From an uncultured Bacilli bacterium (GTDB lineage Bacteria; Bacillota_I; Bacilli_A; RF39; UBA660), in contig CALVRR010000016.1 in NCBI GenBank assembly GCA_944358705.1, forward strand, positions 1 through 40,042: a stretch of 40,042 bases of DNA. The letters are read 5' to 3'. This document shows positions 33,190 through 40,042 of the stretch, piece by piece. Numbering within the stretch: the stretch's first letter is position 1; every line of letters begins with the position of its first letter. The translations under genes and the position numbers were made by a program. A model generated the notes under the pieces. The model saw only the letters and a list, made by a program, of their open reading frames with translations. It was not told where the DNA came from and searched no databases.

Positions 33190-33218
33190 ATTATACTATA
33201 TTTTTCATTTTTTGTCTA
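33190..33218 (-). promoter_or_regulatory. Sigma-A promoter of RNase J
   Basis: Minus-strand TAGACA (33213-33218), 17-bp spacer, TATAAT (33190-33195). Confidence 0.7.
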
Positions 33219-33229
33219 CTTTATTTTTG

Positions 33230-33258
33230 TTGCTTTTTTTGAATTTTTATTATATAAT
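33230..33258 (+). promoter_or_regulatory. Sigma-A promoter of the ClpC-like gene
   Basis: TTGCTT (33230-33235), 17-bp spacer, TATAAT (33253-33258), 11 bp from the divergent RNase J promoter. It places transcription start downstream of the ATG at 33259, excluding that start codon. Confidence 0.78.
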
Positions 33259-33285
33259 ATGTTCACAGTTATGGGGGATGATGAG

Positions 33286-34911
33286 ATGAAAGGAAATATG
33301 ACGCCTGAAGTTAATAACATCTTGCGAGAGGCTGCTCATTGGTATGCAGGTATTGTTAATCAACCACTTTCTTTTGAAAAGTCGGAAATAAGTTCTAAAC
33401 CCAGTTTTTTAGGAATGCCATTAGATATTCTTACTGGTAGTAGTCCACTTTCTGAACTTGATTCTTATTTTGATGAAAAAAACAATATGTTAAAAAACAA
33501 TATGTTAAATCATGTGGATAAAAGAAGTTTATCTTTGCTTTTGGCTGTATTAACTACGGATAATGATGCGAAAGAATTGTTTGGTGATTTTAATATTACT
33601 CTTGAGAAAGTTTTGGAATGTTTTCCAGATATTGATAGATATTCCGTTTTGGAAGCGGATGAAGAAAGTATTGACTCTTGTTATTCTAAGTATTTTGCAC
33701 CGATGGAAAAATTATTAATTTCTCGTTATTTCTTGGTTAGTCCGGAAGCTTTAGTTGTTGATTTGTTCAATTCTGAAAGAAATTCATCTATTGTATCTGA
33801 AGTGATATCGAAAGTTTCTAAAGATTCTATTTTTTCTTCTAAATTAGTAGAACGTTATTTTATTGATAGAGTAAATATAAAAGTTGATGAATATCTTACG
33901 GAACATCCAGAGGTTAAGAAAAAATGTGAGGAAGAAGCCGCTGACTTTATGAATAAACTTTTGGGAATATCGAAAGCAAAAGAACCTTTAAAAGATTATG
34001 GTAAATATTTAACCGATGAGGATTTTGTGATGGATCCTGCGATTGGTAGAGAAAAAGAGATAGATCAAGCTATTGTTTCTTTGATTACTAGATCACTTAT
34101 TTTGTTAGGGCCTGCTGGAGTGGGAAAAACTGCTCTTGTAGAAGGTATTGCTTATCGTATTCAAAATCGTATGGTTCCAGAATGTCTTTTAGATAAGAGA
34201 ATTTTAATGATTAATACTTCAGAACTTATTGCCGATGCGAAATATCGAGGAGAGTTTGAAGAAAGAGTAGAATCTTTATTGAAAGCAATTAGAGAAGATA
34301 AAAATACTATTTTGTTTTTGGATGAGATTCATACAGTAAAAGGAACCGGAGCTTCTAGTAGTGATGGTCTTGATTTTATGAATATGTTAAAACCTTATTT
34401 ATCTCGTGGAGATATTCAGATGATTGGAGCAACTACTACGGAGGAATATCAAAAGTATTTTGCTATGGATGATGCCTTTCGAAGAAGATTTGATACCATT
34501 ACTTTGAAAGAACCTGAAAATGATATTTTGTATTCTATTTTGAATGGTTCTATTTCAAGATATGAAGAATTGACTGGTGTTGAGTTTGCATTTAATAATG
34601 ATGAGAAGATGAGAATTTTTGATACTTTAATTCAAGGAACGGATAAGAAGGGAAGAGTTAATGATGATATGCAATATAATCCTCATTTAGTTCTTTCTGT
34701 TTTAGAAAAATCATTTGCTTTTGCTTCTTTTCATGAACATGATCAAGTGGATTTAGAGGATGTTTGTGACGCTATTTCTAGTTGTGAACGTATTTATGAA
34801 AGTAGAAGAGAGCGTTTGGTTTCTCGTTTACGTGGTAAATTTCCTAATACTGTAGAGGTTGAAGGTAAGCCATATGTTAAATCTAATATTATCTCTTTTC
34901 CACAAAGATAG
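33286..34911 (+). CDS. ClpC-like AAA+ ATPase with a single D1 module
   Basis: A 541-residue AAA+ protein related to the first ATPase domain of ClpA/ClpC/ClpB. Visible motifs: DPAIGREKEIDQAI at the domain start (about 250-263), Walker A GPAGVGKT (275-282), the pore-loop region KYRGEFEER (319-327), Walker B LFLDEIH (343-349), sensor 1 GATT (381-384) and arginine finger FRRRFD (398-403). The N-terminal 200 residues resemble a degenerate double Clp_N repeat (for example LLLAVLTTDNDAKELFGD). The second ATPase ring module, with its ClpP-contact loop, is absent; the protein ends about 140 residues after the arginine finger. ATG 33286 follows GGGGGAT. Unfoldase, adaptor or remodelling function is inferred; a protease partner is not in view. 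Codon use and full motifs argue against a decayed clpC. Confidence 0.85.
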   Translation: MKGNMTPEVNNILREAAHWYAGIVNQPLSFEKSEISSKPSFLGMPLDILTGSSPLSELDSYFDEKNNMLKNNMLNHVDKRSLSLLLAVLTTDNDAKELFGDFNITLEKVLECFPDIDRYSVLEADEESIDSCYSKYFAPMEKLLISRYFLVSPEALVVDLFNSERNSSIVSEVISKVSKDSIFSSKLVERYFIDRVNIKVDEYLTEHPEVKKKCEEEAADFMNKLLGISKAKEPLKDYGKYLTDEDFVMDPAIGREKEIDQAIVSLITRSLILLGPAGVGKTALVEGIAYRIQNRMVPECLLDKRILMINTSELIADAKYRGEFEERVESLLKAIREDKNTILFLDEIHTVKGTGASSSDGLDFMNMLKPYLSRGDIQMIGATTTEEYQKYFAMDDAFRRRFDTITLKEPENDILYSILNGSISRYEELTGVEFAFNNDEKMRIFDTLIQGTDKKGRVNDDMQYNPHLVLSVLEKSFAFASFHEHDQVDLEDVCDAISSCERIYESRRERLVSRLRGKFPNTVEVEGKPYVKSNIISFPQR

Positions 34912-34929
34912 TGCTTAGCACTATTTTTT
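34908..34929 (+). terminator. Terminator overlapping the ClpC-like gene stop codon
   Basis: ATAGTGC (34908-34914) pairs with GCACTAT (34918-34924), loop TTA, then T residues. The TAG stop is in the 5' arm. Confidence 0.88.
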
Positions 34930-34934
34930 CTTCG

Positions 34935-34963
34935 TTGTAAAGGGTGTTATTCTATGTTAAAAT
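34935..34963 (+). promoter_or_regulatory. Sigma-A promoter of the ftsY operon
   Basis: TTGTAA (34935-34940), 17-bp spacer, extended TGTTAAAAT with -10 at 34958-34963. Confidence 0.68.
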
Positions 34964-34979
34964 AGTGTTGGTGATTATT

Positions 34980-35993
34980 ATGGGTATTTTTAATAAATTA
35001 AAAAATATGTTTCAGGGAAATAAAGATATTTCTTCTGATATAAAAAAAGAAGAAAATGAAGTAGTAGAAGAAGTAAAAGTTTATGAAAAGGGGCTTAGTA
35101 AGTCCAGACAGGGATTTGTATCGAAACTTGCTAACTTAACTAATAAATATCGTACTATTAATGATGATTATTTTGATGAGTTGGAAGAAATATTAATTAT
35201 GGCTGATATTGGTGTTAATACGGTTATAGATTTTGTTGATCGATTAAAAGATAGAGCAGCCAAAGAAAAAATTAGTGATCCTGAATTATTAAAAGAAATT
35301 ATTGTGGATGAATTGTTTATTATTTATGTAGGAGATGAAGTTTTATCTAGTAAGATTAAATATCAAGAAAATGGTCCTACGGTTCTTTTGTTTGTTGGTG
35401 TTAATGGGGTTGGAAAAACAACTACTATTGGTAAAATTGCTTGGAAAATGAAGGAAGAAGGGAAAAAAGTATTGCTTGTTGCTGCAGATACTTTCCGTGC
35501 TGGTGCTGTTGAACAACTTCATTTATGGAGTGAAAAAGTAGGTGTTGATTTTTACGGAAAAGAAGAAGGTTGTGACCCTGCTAGTGTTGTTTATGATGGA
35601 TGTCAAAAAGCAAAAGAAGAAGATTATGATGTTGTTTTGATTGATACGGCAGGACGTTTACAAAATAAAGTTAATTTAATGAAAGAGTTAGAAAAGATGA
35701 ATAAAGTTATTCAAGGAATTATTGAGGATGGTCCTCATGAAACTTTACTTGTTATTGATGCTACTACTGGACAAAATGGAATTAGTCAGGCAAAAGCTTT
35801 TCAAGAAATTACCGATATTACAGGAATTGTATTAACAAAATTAGATGGTACGGCTAAGGGGGGTATTGTCTTAGCTATTAAAGAACAGTTAGGTTTACCA
35901 GTGAAATTTATTGGATTAGGGGAAAGAAAAGAAGATTTACAAGTCTTTGATATTGAAAAATATATTTATGGACTGTTTAAGGATATGGTGTAG
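34980..35993 (+). CDS. ftsY: Signal recognition particle receptor FtsY
   Basis: The SRP-family GTPase that docks ribosome-nascent-chain-SRP complexes at the membrane. The 338-residue protein has a short acidic N-terminal region (about 15-38), the N domain (about 40-125) and the G domain with G1 GVNGVGKT (140-147), AADTFRAGA (168-176), DTAGR (222-226), TKLD (286-289) and the end motif GLGERKEDLQVFD. Length is close to Bacillus FtsY (329). ATG 34980 follows GGTGATTATT; an earlier in-frame ATG at 34944 lies inside the promoter. It leads a three-gene operon with a membrane orphan and ylxM. Confidence 0.98.
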   Translation: MGIFNKLKNMFQGNKDISSDIKKEENEVVEEVKVYEKGLSKSRQGFVSKLANLTNKYRTINDDYFDELEEILIMADIGVNTVIDFVDRLKDRAAKEKISDPELLKEIIVDELFIIYVGDEVLSSKIKYQENGPTVLLFVGVNGVGKTTTIGKIAWKMKEEGKKVLLVAADTFRAGAVEQLHLWSEKVGVDFYGKEEGCDPASVVYDGCQKAKEEDYDVVLIDTAGRLQNKVNLMKELEKMNKVIQGIIEDGPHETLLVIDATTGQNGISQAKAFQEITDITGIVLTKLDGTAKGGIVLAIKEQLGLPVKFIGLGERKEDLQVFDIEKYIYGLFKDMV

Positions 35994-35994
35994 T

Positions 35995-36336
35995 ATGGCA
36001 AAAAAAAAGAAAACGAACAATCATAAAATAGTTTCTAAGAAGAAAGATAAAGTTGTTGAGCAAGAGAAGCCATCAGTTACTAAATTTAACCTTATTTTTA
36101 TTAACTTCCAATTATTTTTAACCTTTTTTACTTTTGGTCTTTTTGTTTGGTATATTTTTGATTCTTCTATGATTTATACATTTCAATTGTTTTTAGGGAT
36201 TACGTTACTTGTTATGGCATATAATAATCAAATTATTTATCATAGAAAAAAGATGACTGTTTGTTATTCTGTTGTTGGAATATTTTTATTAGTGTTGGAT
36301 TTTATTATGTATATTTTAACTAAAGTGGGAGTTTAG
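35995..36336 (+). CDS. Small basic membrane protein in the ftsY operon
   Basis: A 113-residue protein with a very basic N-terminal 40 residues (AKKKKTNNHKIVSKKK) and about three membrane helices in residues 44-110. By the positive-inside rule the basic part is cytoplasmic. I do not recognise a family. ATG 35995 lies 1 nt after the ftsY stop, with AAGGAT about 10 nt upstream inside ftsY, so translation is coupled. It is inserted between ftsY and ylxM, which are adjacent in most Bacilli. Its position would fit an accessory role at the membrane in SRP targeting, but that is inference. Confidence 0.72.
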   Translation: MAKKKKTNNHKIVSKKKDKVVEQEKPSVTKFNLIFINFQLFLTFFTFGLFVWYIFDSSMIYTFQLFLGITLLVMAYNNQIIYHRKKMTVCYSVVGIFLLVLDFIMYILTKVGV

Positions 36337-36337
36337 T

Positions 36338-36631
36338 ATGGAAGAGTTTGTACATTATGGTGAATTATATGATTTATACCAGAAATTATTAACAGAAAAA
36401 CAGAGAAACTATTTTGAAGATTATTATTTTCATAATTTAAGTTTGGGAGAAATGGCTGAAAATTATGGGGTTAGTCGTAATGCTATTTTTCGACAATTGC
36501 ATATTGTTACTAGTAAATTGGAAGAATATGAAGAAAAGTTACATTTGTTAGAAAAAAGAAATAAATTAGATATTTTATGTCAAAATATTGATAATTTGGA
36601 GATTCGAAAACAATTGGAAGAGTTAATATAA
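36338..36631 (+). CDS. ylxM: YlxM/p13-like helix-turn-helix protein
   Basis: A 97-residue protein of the YlxM/p13 family, encoded with ffh or ftsY in Bacilli and thought to assist SRP; the Streptococcus homolog stimulates Ffh-FtsY GTPase activity. It has a sigma-70 region-4-like helix-turn-helix: LLTEKQRNYFEDYYFHNLSL at about 17-36, then GEMAENYGVSRNAIFRQL. A helical C-terminus rich in Leu and Glu follows. ATG 36338 follows GTGGGAG, 1 nt after the previous stop. The usual ylxM-ffh pairing is broken here: ffh lies 3.3 kb further on behind an inverted gene and a HerA-like gene. Confidence 0.92.
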   Translation: MEEFVHYGELYDLYQKLLTEKQRNYFEDYYFHNLSLGEMAENYGVSRNAIFRQLHIVTSKLEEYEEKLHLLEKRNKLDILCQNIDNLEIRKQLEELI

Positions 36632-36660
36632 AAATAGTATCTTTTGAGATACTATTTTTT
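36631..36660. terminator. Bidirectional terminator between ylxM and the 36652 gene
   Basis: AAAATAGTATC (36631-36641) pairs with GATACTATTTT (36648-36658), loop TTTTGA, followed by T. It covers both gene ends. Confidence 0.9.
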
Positions 36661-37515
36661 TGGTAAATATATTAATTGTTTACTATCTTCGTAGTTTTGT
36701 TGTTGTAACTTTTCTAGGGTTGTTCCAAAAGCAATTGCGTCAATAAATCTTTCTTGAACATAAGTAGGTGGACTTCCTTTTTTCTTTTGTGCCGTTCTTG
36801 ATAAACCACCATTATTTATGAATACTCTAGCCTTTGGAATTTGGTTTCTATGTATTAGTACATAAGCGGCGATAGGGGCTAAGTTTTCTGTTACTAATAT
36901 TTTTTTCTGATCAAAGTTTTTCCATACTAATTCTTCTTCTTTTTCCTCTGTGTTGATTGATAGACTTTCCCATATATGTTTTTTTACATATTGAAAAGCT
37001 GCATAAGTACCTTGATAATCTAGACGATTTTGTTCGTTTTGAAAGATTTTATCTAAATGGCCTAGGGTATTGGCTTTGTTCCAAGCTATTATAAAATTTT
37101 CATCTTGCATTATAGGGTGGTCTTTTTTCTTACATTGATAATCTATCATTGTAAAAAATAACTCTCGTTCATTATTAATTCCATAACTTTGAATTAAATT
37201 TTTCATCTCTTCATCAAAAAAAGGTAATTGTGTGTCATGGATGCGTCCTTTATTATTAAAACTTTTTTCTATTCTCATATTATAGTTTAGAAAACTAATA
37301 TCGGAGATATCTGTAGAGTATAAATATTTGGTTACTCTTTCTTTTATTTCTTCTTGACCTAGTATTATTTTTGGTGTTCTTTTTTCATCTAGTTGTCTTC
37401 TTATATTATCGTTTTCTATAGAAATTTGATTCATTATTTTTCTGGATTTTTTTTGGTAATATTCTTTTAAATTTTCTAGCATCTGTATAGTTAATTCTTT
37501 TATATTTTTTTGCAT
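36652..37515 (-). CDS. Unknown basic helical protein divergent from the HerA-like gene
   Basis: A 287-residue protein I do not recognise. The first 50 residues are a charged amphipathic helix (LENLKEYYQKKSRKIMNQI), the middle is mixed, and the last 60 are basic with ARVFINNGGLSRTAQKKKGS. There is no membrane segment and no nuclease motif I can identify; specifically I do not see the acidic motif expected of a NurA partner for HerA. GGAGGG precedes ATG 37515. Its promoter is good and back-to-back with the HerA-like gene's promoter, so the two could be co-regulated. The gene is inverted relative to the SRP genes on either side, suggesting later insertion. Confidence 0.75.
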   Translation of the reverse strand: MQKNIKELTIQMLENLKEYYQKKSRKIMNQISIENDNIRRQLDEKRTPKIILGQEEIKERVTKYLYSTDISDISFLNYNMRIEKSFNNKGRIHDTQLPFFDEEMKNLIQSYGINNERELFFTMIDYQCKKKDHPIMQDENFIIAWNKANTLGHLDKIFQNEQNRLDYQGTYAAFQYVKKHIWESLSINTEEKEEELVWKNFDQKKILVTENLAPIAAYVLIHRNQIPKARVFINNGGLSRTAQKKKGSPPTYVQERFIDAIAFGTTLEKLQQQNYEDSKQLIYLPKK

Positions 37516-37538
37516 CCTATCCCTCCGTAATGCTTGCT

Positions 37539-37567
37539 ATTTTATCATATTACTTTTATTTTGTAAA
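37539..37567 (-). promoter_or_regulatory. Sigma-A promoter of the 36652 gene
   Basis: Minus-strand TTTACA (37562-37567), 17-bp spacer, extended TGATAAAAT with -10 TAAAAT at 37539-37544. Confidence 0.7.
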
Positions 37568-37583
37568 TGCTTGGTATTTTATC

Positions 37584-37612
37584 TTGAAAAAAAGATAGTT
37601 TGTTAGTATAAT
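37584..37612 (+). promoter_or_regulatory. Sigma-A promoter of the HerA-like gene
   Basis: TTGAAA (37584-37589), 17-bp spacer, TATAAT (37607-37612), 17 bp from the divergent promoter's -35. Confidence 0.78.
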
Positions 37613-37649
37613 CAATATTAGAATAGTAAAGTGTAAAGAGGGGATAGTT

Positions 37650-39899
37650 ATGTTTGATAGAATCGTTTATATTAGTGATCATTCTGCAAATATTCGTTTA
37701 AAAGATGCAGATAATTTGACAGTTAATTTAATGAATTTGCATCTTATTTTTGAAGATAAGGATAAAAAAGTTTTAGGAGAAGTAGATGATTTAGATAAAG
37801 ATATTGTTAAAGCAAGGTTTTTAGGAGAAATTGTTAATGGTAGATTAATTGGTGGTACGATTCGTAAACCTGCCTTGGATGCGTCTATTCGTGTTATTGA
37901 TCAGTCTGAGATACCAATGATTGTTGGAGAAGATAAAGAGGGGTATATGAAATTTGGAGTTAGTCCTTTTTACAACGATTTCCCAGTATATTTGGATGTT
38001 AATAATTTCTTTAGTAATCATTTTGCTATTTTTGGTAATAGTGGTAGTGGTAAATCTTGTGGAGTATCTCGTCTTTTTCAAAATATGTTCCATGATCAAA
38101 GATTGTTTCCTTATAAAGCAAACATCTTACTTTTTGATTCTTCTGGTGAATATTATAATGCTTTTAATAATTTAAATTCTATTAATCCTAATTATCACTA
38201 TCGTTTCTTTAGTACGAATGAAGTGGATGGAATTGGTGAGAAATTACGTCTTCCTATTTGGTTACTTAATGCTAGTGATTTGGCTTTGTTATTGCAAGCA
38301 ACGAATCATTCACAGTTACCAATTATTGAAAGAATGTTAAAATTGGCTCTTATTTTTTCTCAAACAGATATGGATGCTAATAATTATAAAAACCATTTGA
38401 TTGCGAAAGCTATTATGACTATTCTTTATACCAATGAAACCTCTCCTAATAAGAGAAATGAGATATTTTCTATTTTAGCTAGTTGTTCTACTCCTCAATT
38501 TAATTTGGAGGCTCCTGTACAGGGAATTGGTTATACAAGAAAATTCCGTGAGTGTTTCTTGATTGATTCTCAAGGACAATTTTCAGAAAGTGTATTACTT
38601 ACGGAATACGTTTCTTCTTTTATAAAAAATGAATATGATAATTATGAACCTCAAGGTGGTGTTTTCTACACTTTAGATACTTTAGAGAAAGCTCTTAACT
38701 TTACTTTGATTAGTGAAGGTTGGTTAAGAAATGAGAATACTTATGGAGATGCGGTTACTATTAAAGTACGTTTGCATGCTTTAATAGTTGGTGAATATGC
38801 TAAGTTCTTTGATGTTTCTGAGTATATTTCTTTAGAAAATTATTTATCTTCTTTACTTATTAATAATGGACGTAAATATCAACTTGTTAATTTTAATTTG
38901 GATGATGTAGATGATGATTTTGCAAAAGTTATTACGAAGATTTATTCTAGACTTGTTTTTGAATTTGCTAAGGGATTAAAAGACCGAGCTAGTATTCCTT
39001 TTCATATTATTGTTGAAGAGGCACACCGTTATATTCAAAATGATACTGACCGCTTTTTGATTGGTTATAATATCTTTGAACGTATCGCTAAAGAGGGACG
39101 TAAGTATGGAGTTTTACTTGGACTTATTTCTCAAAGACCAGTGGAACTTTCTGATACTGTTATTTCTCAATGTTCTAATTTCTTGATATTTAAGATGAAT
39201 CACCCTACGGATGTAGATTATATTCGTAAAATGGTTCCTAATATTAGTGACGAAATTGTAGAAAAGCAAAAGACATTACAATCTGGTACTTGTTTAGGAT
39301 TTGGTATGGCGTTTAAAATACCATTAATTTGTAAATTAGAGATGCCTAATCCGGCACCATGGAGTGGTAACTGTGATGTTGTTACAGTTTGGAACGGAAA
39401 TGGAGGAAATGCTACAAGGTCTATTCCTTCTCAAGAGGTATCTATGAGTTCTACTCCTGTTTCTAATACTATGAATACTAATTTTTCTGCAAATATGCCA
39501 GATACTTCTTTTGAACAAAAACTTCCAAGCGATAACATTTCTTCCATTCCTTCTATGGATGATAGTGAGGAAGAAGCTCCTAAGCCTTTTGTTGATATTG
39601 TGGATTCTTCTGATGTAAATCAGCAGTTCCAGGAAAATAATAGGGGTATGAGCGAAATATCTTCTGCTGATTCCCCAATACCTGACCTTGGTATTCCAGG
39701 ATTCCCATCTTCTGATTTACCTTCTAATGATACGTCTTTAACTTCTAGCAATGATGCTGTTCCTAATTTAGAGGTTCCTTCATCTTCTACAGGTTTTCCT
39801 GGATTTGAACCAAAGTCCTCTCTTGGGGATTCTAGTAATGCTTCTAGTGGAGTTACTCCTCCATTAGTTACGATTACTCCGGATGATATGTTAGAATAA
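37650..39899 (+). CDS. HerA-like (HerA/FtsK superfamily) ATPase with disordered tail
   Basis: A 749-residue protein. The N-terminal 115 residues form a beta-rich HAS-barrel-like domain. The ATPase core has Walker A GNSGSGKS (129-136), a Walker B-like ILLFDSSGEY (159-168), the HerA signature FHIIVEEAHRY (451-461) with catalytic Glu, and the SQRP motif (494-497) with ISQCSNFLIFKMNHPTD. By family such proteins are hexameric DNA translocases, usually working with the NurA nuclease in DNA end processing, or in conjugation or defence. The last 165 residues (about 585-749) are Ser/Pro/Asn/Asp-rich and look disordered, with PGFPSS, GFPGFEP-like repeats. AGAGGGGAT precedes ATG 37650. It has its own promoter and terminator between ylxM and ffh. 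No nuclease gene is adjacent that I can recognise, so the role is open. Confidence 0.88.
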   Translation: MFDRIVYISDHSANIRLKDADNLTVNLMNLHLIFEDKDKKVLGEVDDLDKDIVKARFLGEIVNGRLIGGTIRKPALDASIRVIDQSEIPMIVGEDKEGYMKFGVSPFYNDFPVYLDVNNFFSNHFAIFGNSGSGKSCGVSRLFQNMFHDQRLFPYKANILLFDSSGEYYNAFNNLNSINPNYHYRFFSTNEVDGIGEKLRLPIWLLNASDLALLLQATNHSQLPIIERMLKLALIFSQTDMDANNYKNHLIAKAIMTILYTNETSPNKRNEIFSILASCSTPQFNLEAPVQGIGYTRKFRECFLIDSQGQFSESVLLTEYVSSFIKNEYDNYEPQGGVFYTLDTLEKALNFTLISEGWLRNENTYGDAVTIKVRLHALIVGEYAKFFDVSEYISLENYLSSLLINNGRKYQLVNFNLDDVDDDFAKVITKIYSRLVFEFAKGLKDRASIPFHIIVEEAHRYIQNDTDRFLIGYNIFERIAKEGRKYGVLLGLISQRPVELSDTVISQCSNFLIFKMNHPTDVDYIRKMVPNISDEIVEKQKTLQSGTCLGFGMAFKIPLICKLEMPNPAPWSGNCDVVTVWNGNGGNATRSIPSQEVSMSSTPVSNTMNTNFSANMPDTSFEQKLPSDNISSIPSMDDSEEEAPKPFVDIVDSSDVNQQFQENNRGMSEISSADSPIPDLGIPGFPSSDLPSNDTSLTSSNDAVPNLEVPSSSTGFPGFEPKSSLGDSSNASSGVTPPLVTITPDDMLE

Positions 39900-39918
39900 A
39901 CAGGGAAACCTGTTTTTT
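39898..39918 (+). terminator. Terminator after the HerA-like gene
   Basis: AAACAGG (39898-39904) pairs with CCTGTTT (39909-39915) around a GAAA tetraloop, followed by T. Confidence 0.88.
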
Positions 39919-39920
39919 CA

Positions 39921-39949
39921 TTTACTTGTTTTTTATTTTTTTGTATAAT
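39921..39949 (+). promoter_or_regulatory. Sigma-A promoter of ffh
   Basis: TTTACT (39921-39926), 17-bp spacer, TATAAT (39944-39949), 20 nt before the start codon. Confidence 0.7.
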
Positions 39950-39968
39950 AGATGCTAGGTGATTATAT

Positions 39969-40042
39969 ATGTTTGAAAGTTTAGGAGATCGTTTGCAAAA
40001 TGCGATTCATAAAATTAAAGGATATGGAAAAATTACAGAAGA
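39969..40042 (+). CDS. ffh: Signal recognition particle protein Ffh (5' end only)
   Basis: The gene runs off the window; only the first 24 codons are present. They read MFESLGDRLQNAIHKIKGYG then KITE, the standard opening of the Ffh N domain (compare Bacillus MAFEGLADRLQQTISKIRGKG). Ffh binds signal sequences and SRP RNA and pairs with FtsY, encoded 5 kb upstream. The start follows AGGTGATTAT. It has its own promoter, in line with its separation from ylxM. The family call rests on the short but characteristic start plus the ftsY-ylxM context. Confidence 0.9.
   Translation, partial: MFESLGDRLQNAIHKIKGYGKITE

Noticed and set aside
36652..37515. NurA nuclease partner of HerA
   Set aside because: Its position next to the HerA-like gene is suggestive, but no NurA acidic motif or RNase H-like pattern could be seen, so it is left as unknown.
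1..40042. CRISPR array, insertion sequences, prophage, tRNA or rRNA genes
   Set aside because: No regularly spaced repeats, transposase or phage motifs, terminal inverted repeats, or conserved tRNA/rRNA blocks were seen on either strand.

Overview
The window reads as a low-G+C (about 30% by eye), endospore-forming member of the Bacilli with compact gene spacing. Three spore genes support this: an alpha/beta-type small acid-soluble protein, SpoIVA and SpoVIF. So does the conserved firmicute order gpsB-rnpB, rodZ-like/pgsA/recA/rny and ftsY-ylxM...ffh. TGA, TAG and TAA all end clear genes, so the code is the standard bacterial one and not the mycoplasma code. The many orphan proteins would fit an uncultured gut lineage (RF39-like), but that placement is inference.

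Layout. 1-8130 (+): SASP, a first acetate kinase, two anchored acidic orphan proteins, a second acetate kinase, then nrnA-engB and two orphans. 8151-11076 (-): spoIVA, a zinc-ribbon membrane protein and spoVIF. 11109-13997 (+): one very large orphan gene. 13994-15617 (-): der plus a SHOCT-like small protein. 15738-19815 (+): two membrane orphans, HU, cca, dnaD and nth. 19826-23913 (-): a class A penicillin-binding protein with recU, and a gene interrupted by an in-frame amber codon. 24048-31464 (+): a 35-codon ORF, gpsB, RNase P RNA, a rodZ-like gene, pgsA, recA, murE, an orphan, rny and another orphan. 31473-33149 (-): RNase J. 33230-40042: a half-length ClpC-like AAA+ protein, ftsY, a membrane orphan and ylxM, then an inverted orphan, a HerA-like ATPase and the start of ffh.

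Themes. Both main mRNA endonucleases of the Bacilli (RNase Y and RNase J) and RNase P RNA lie within 9 kb. Cell-wall and division functions (PBP1, GpsB, RodZ-like, MurE) sit with recombination and repair genes (RecU, RecA, Nth, DnaD). The SRP pathway (FtsY, YlxM, Ffh) is split by a HerA ATPase gene. Sigma-A-type promoters and hairpin-plus-T-tract terminators are easy to see. Terminators often overlap stop codons, and convergent genes share bidirectional ones.

No rRNA, tRNA, insertion sequence, prophage or CRISPR array was seen. The least explained items are the amber-interrupted gene (23230-23913), a phased-repeat operator-like site (28653-28697), the half-ClpC protein, the 943-residue orphan and the two non-identical acetate kinases around orphan genes.
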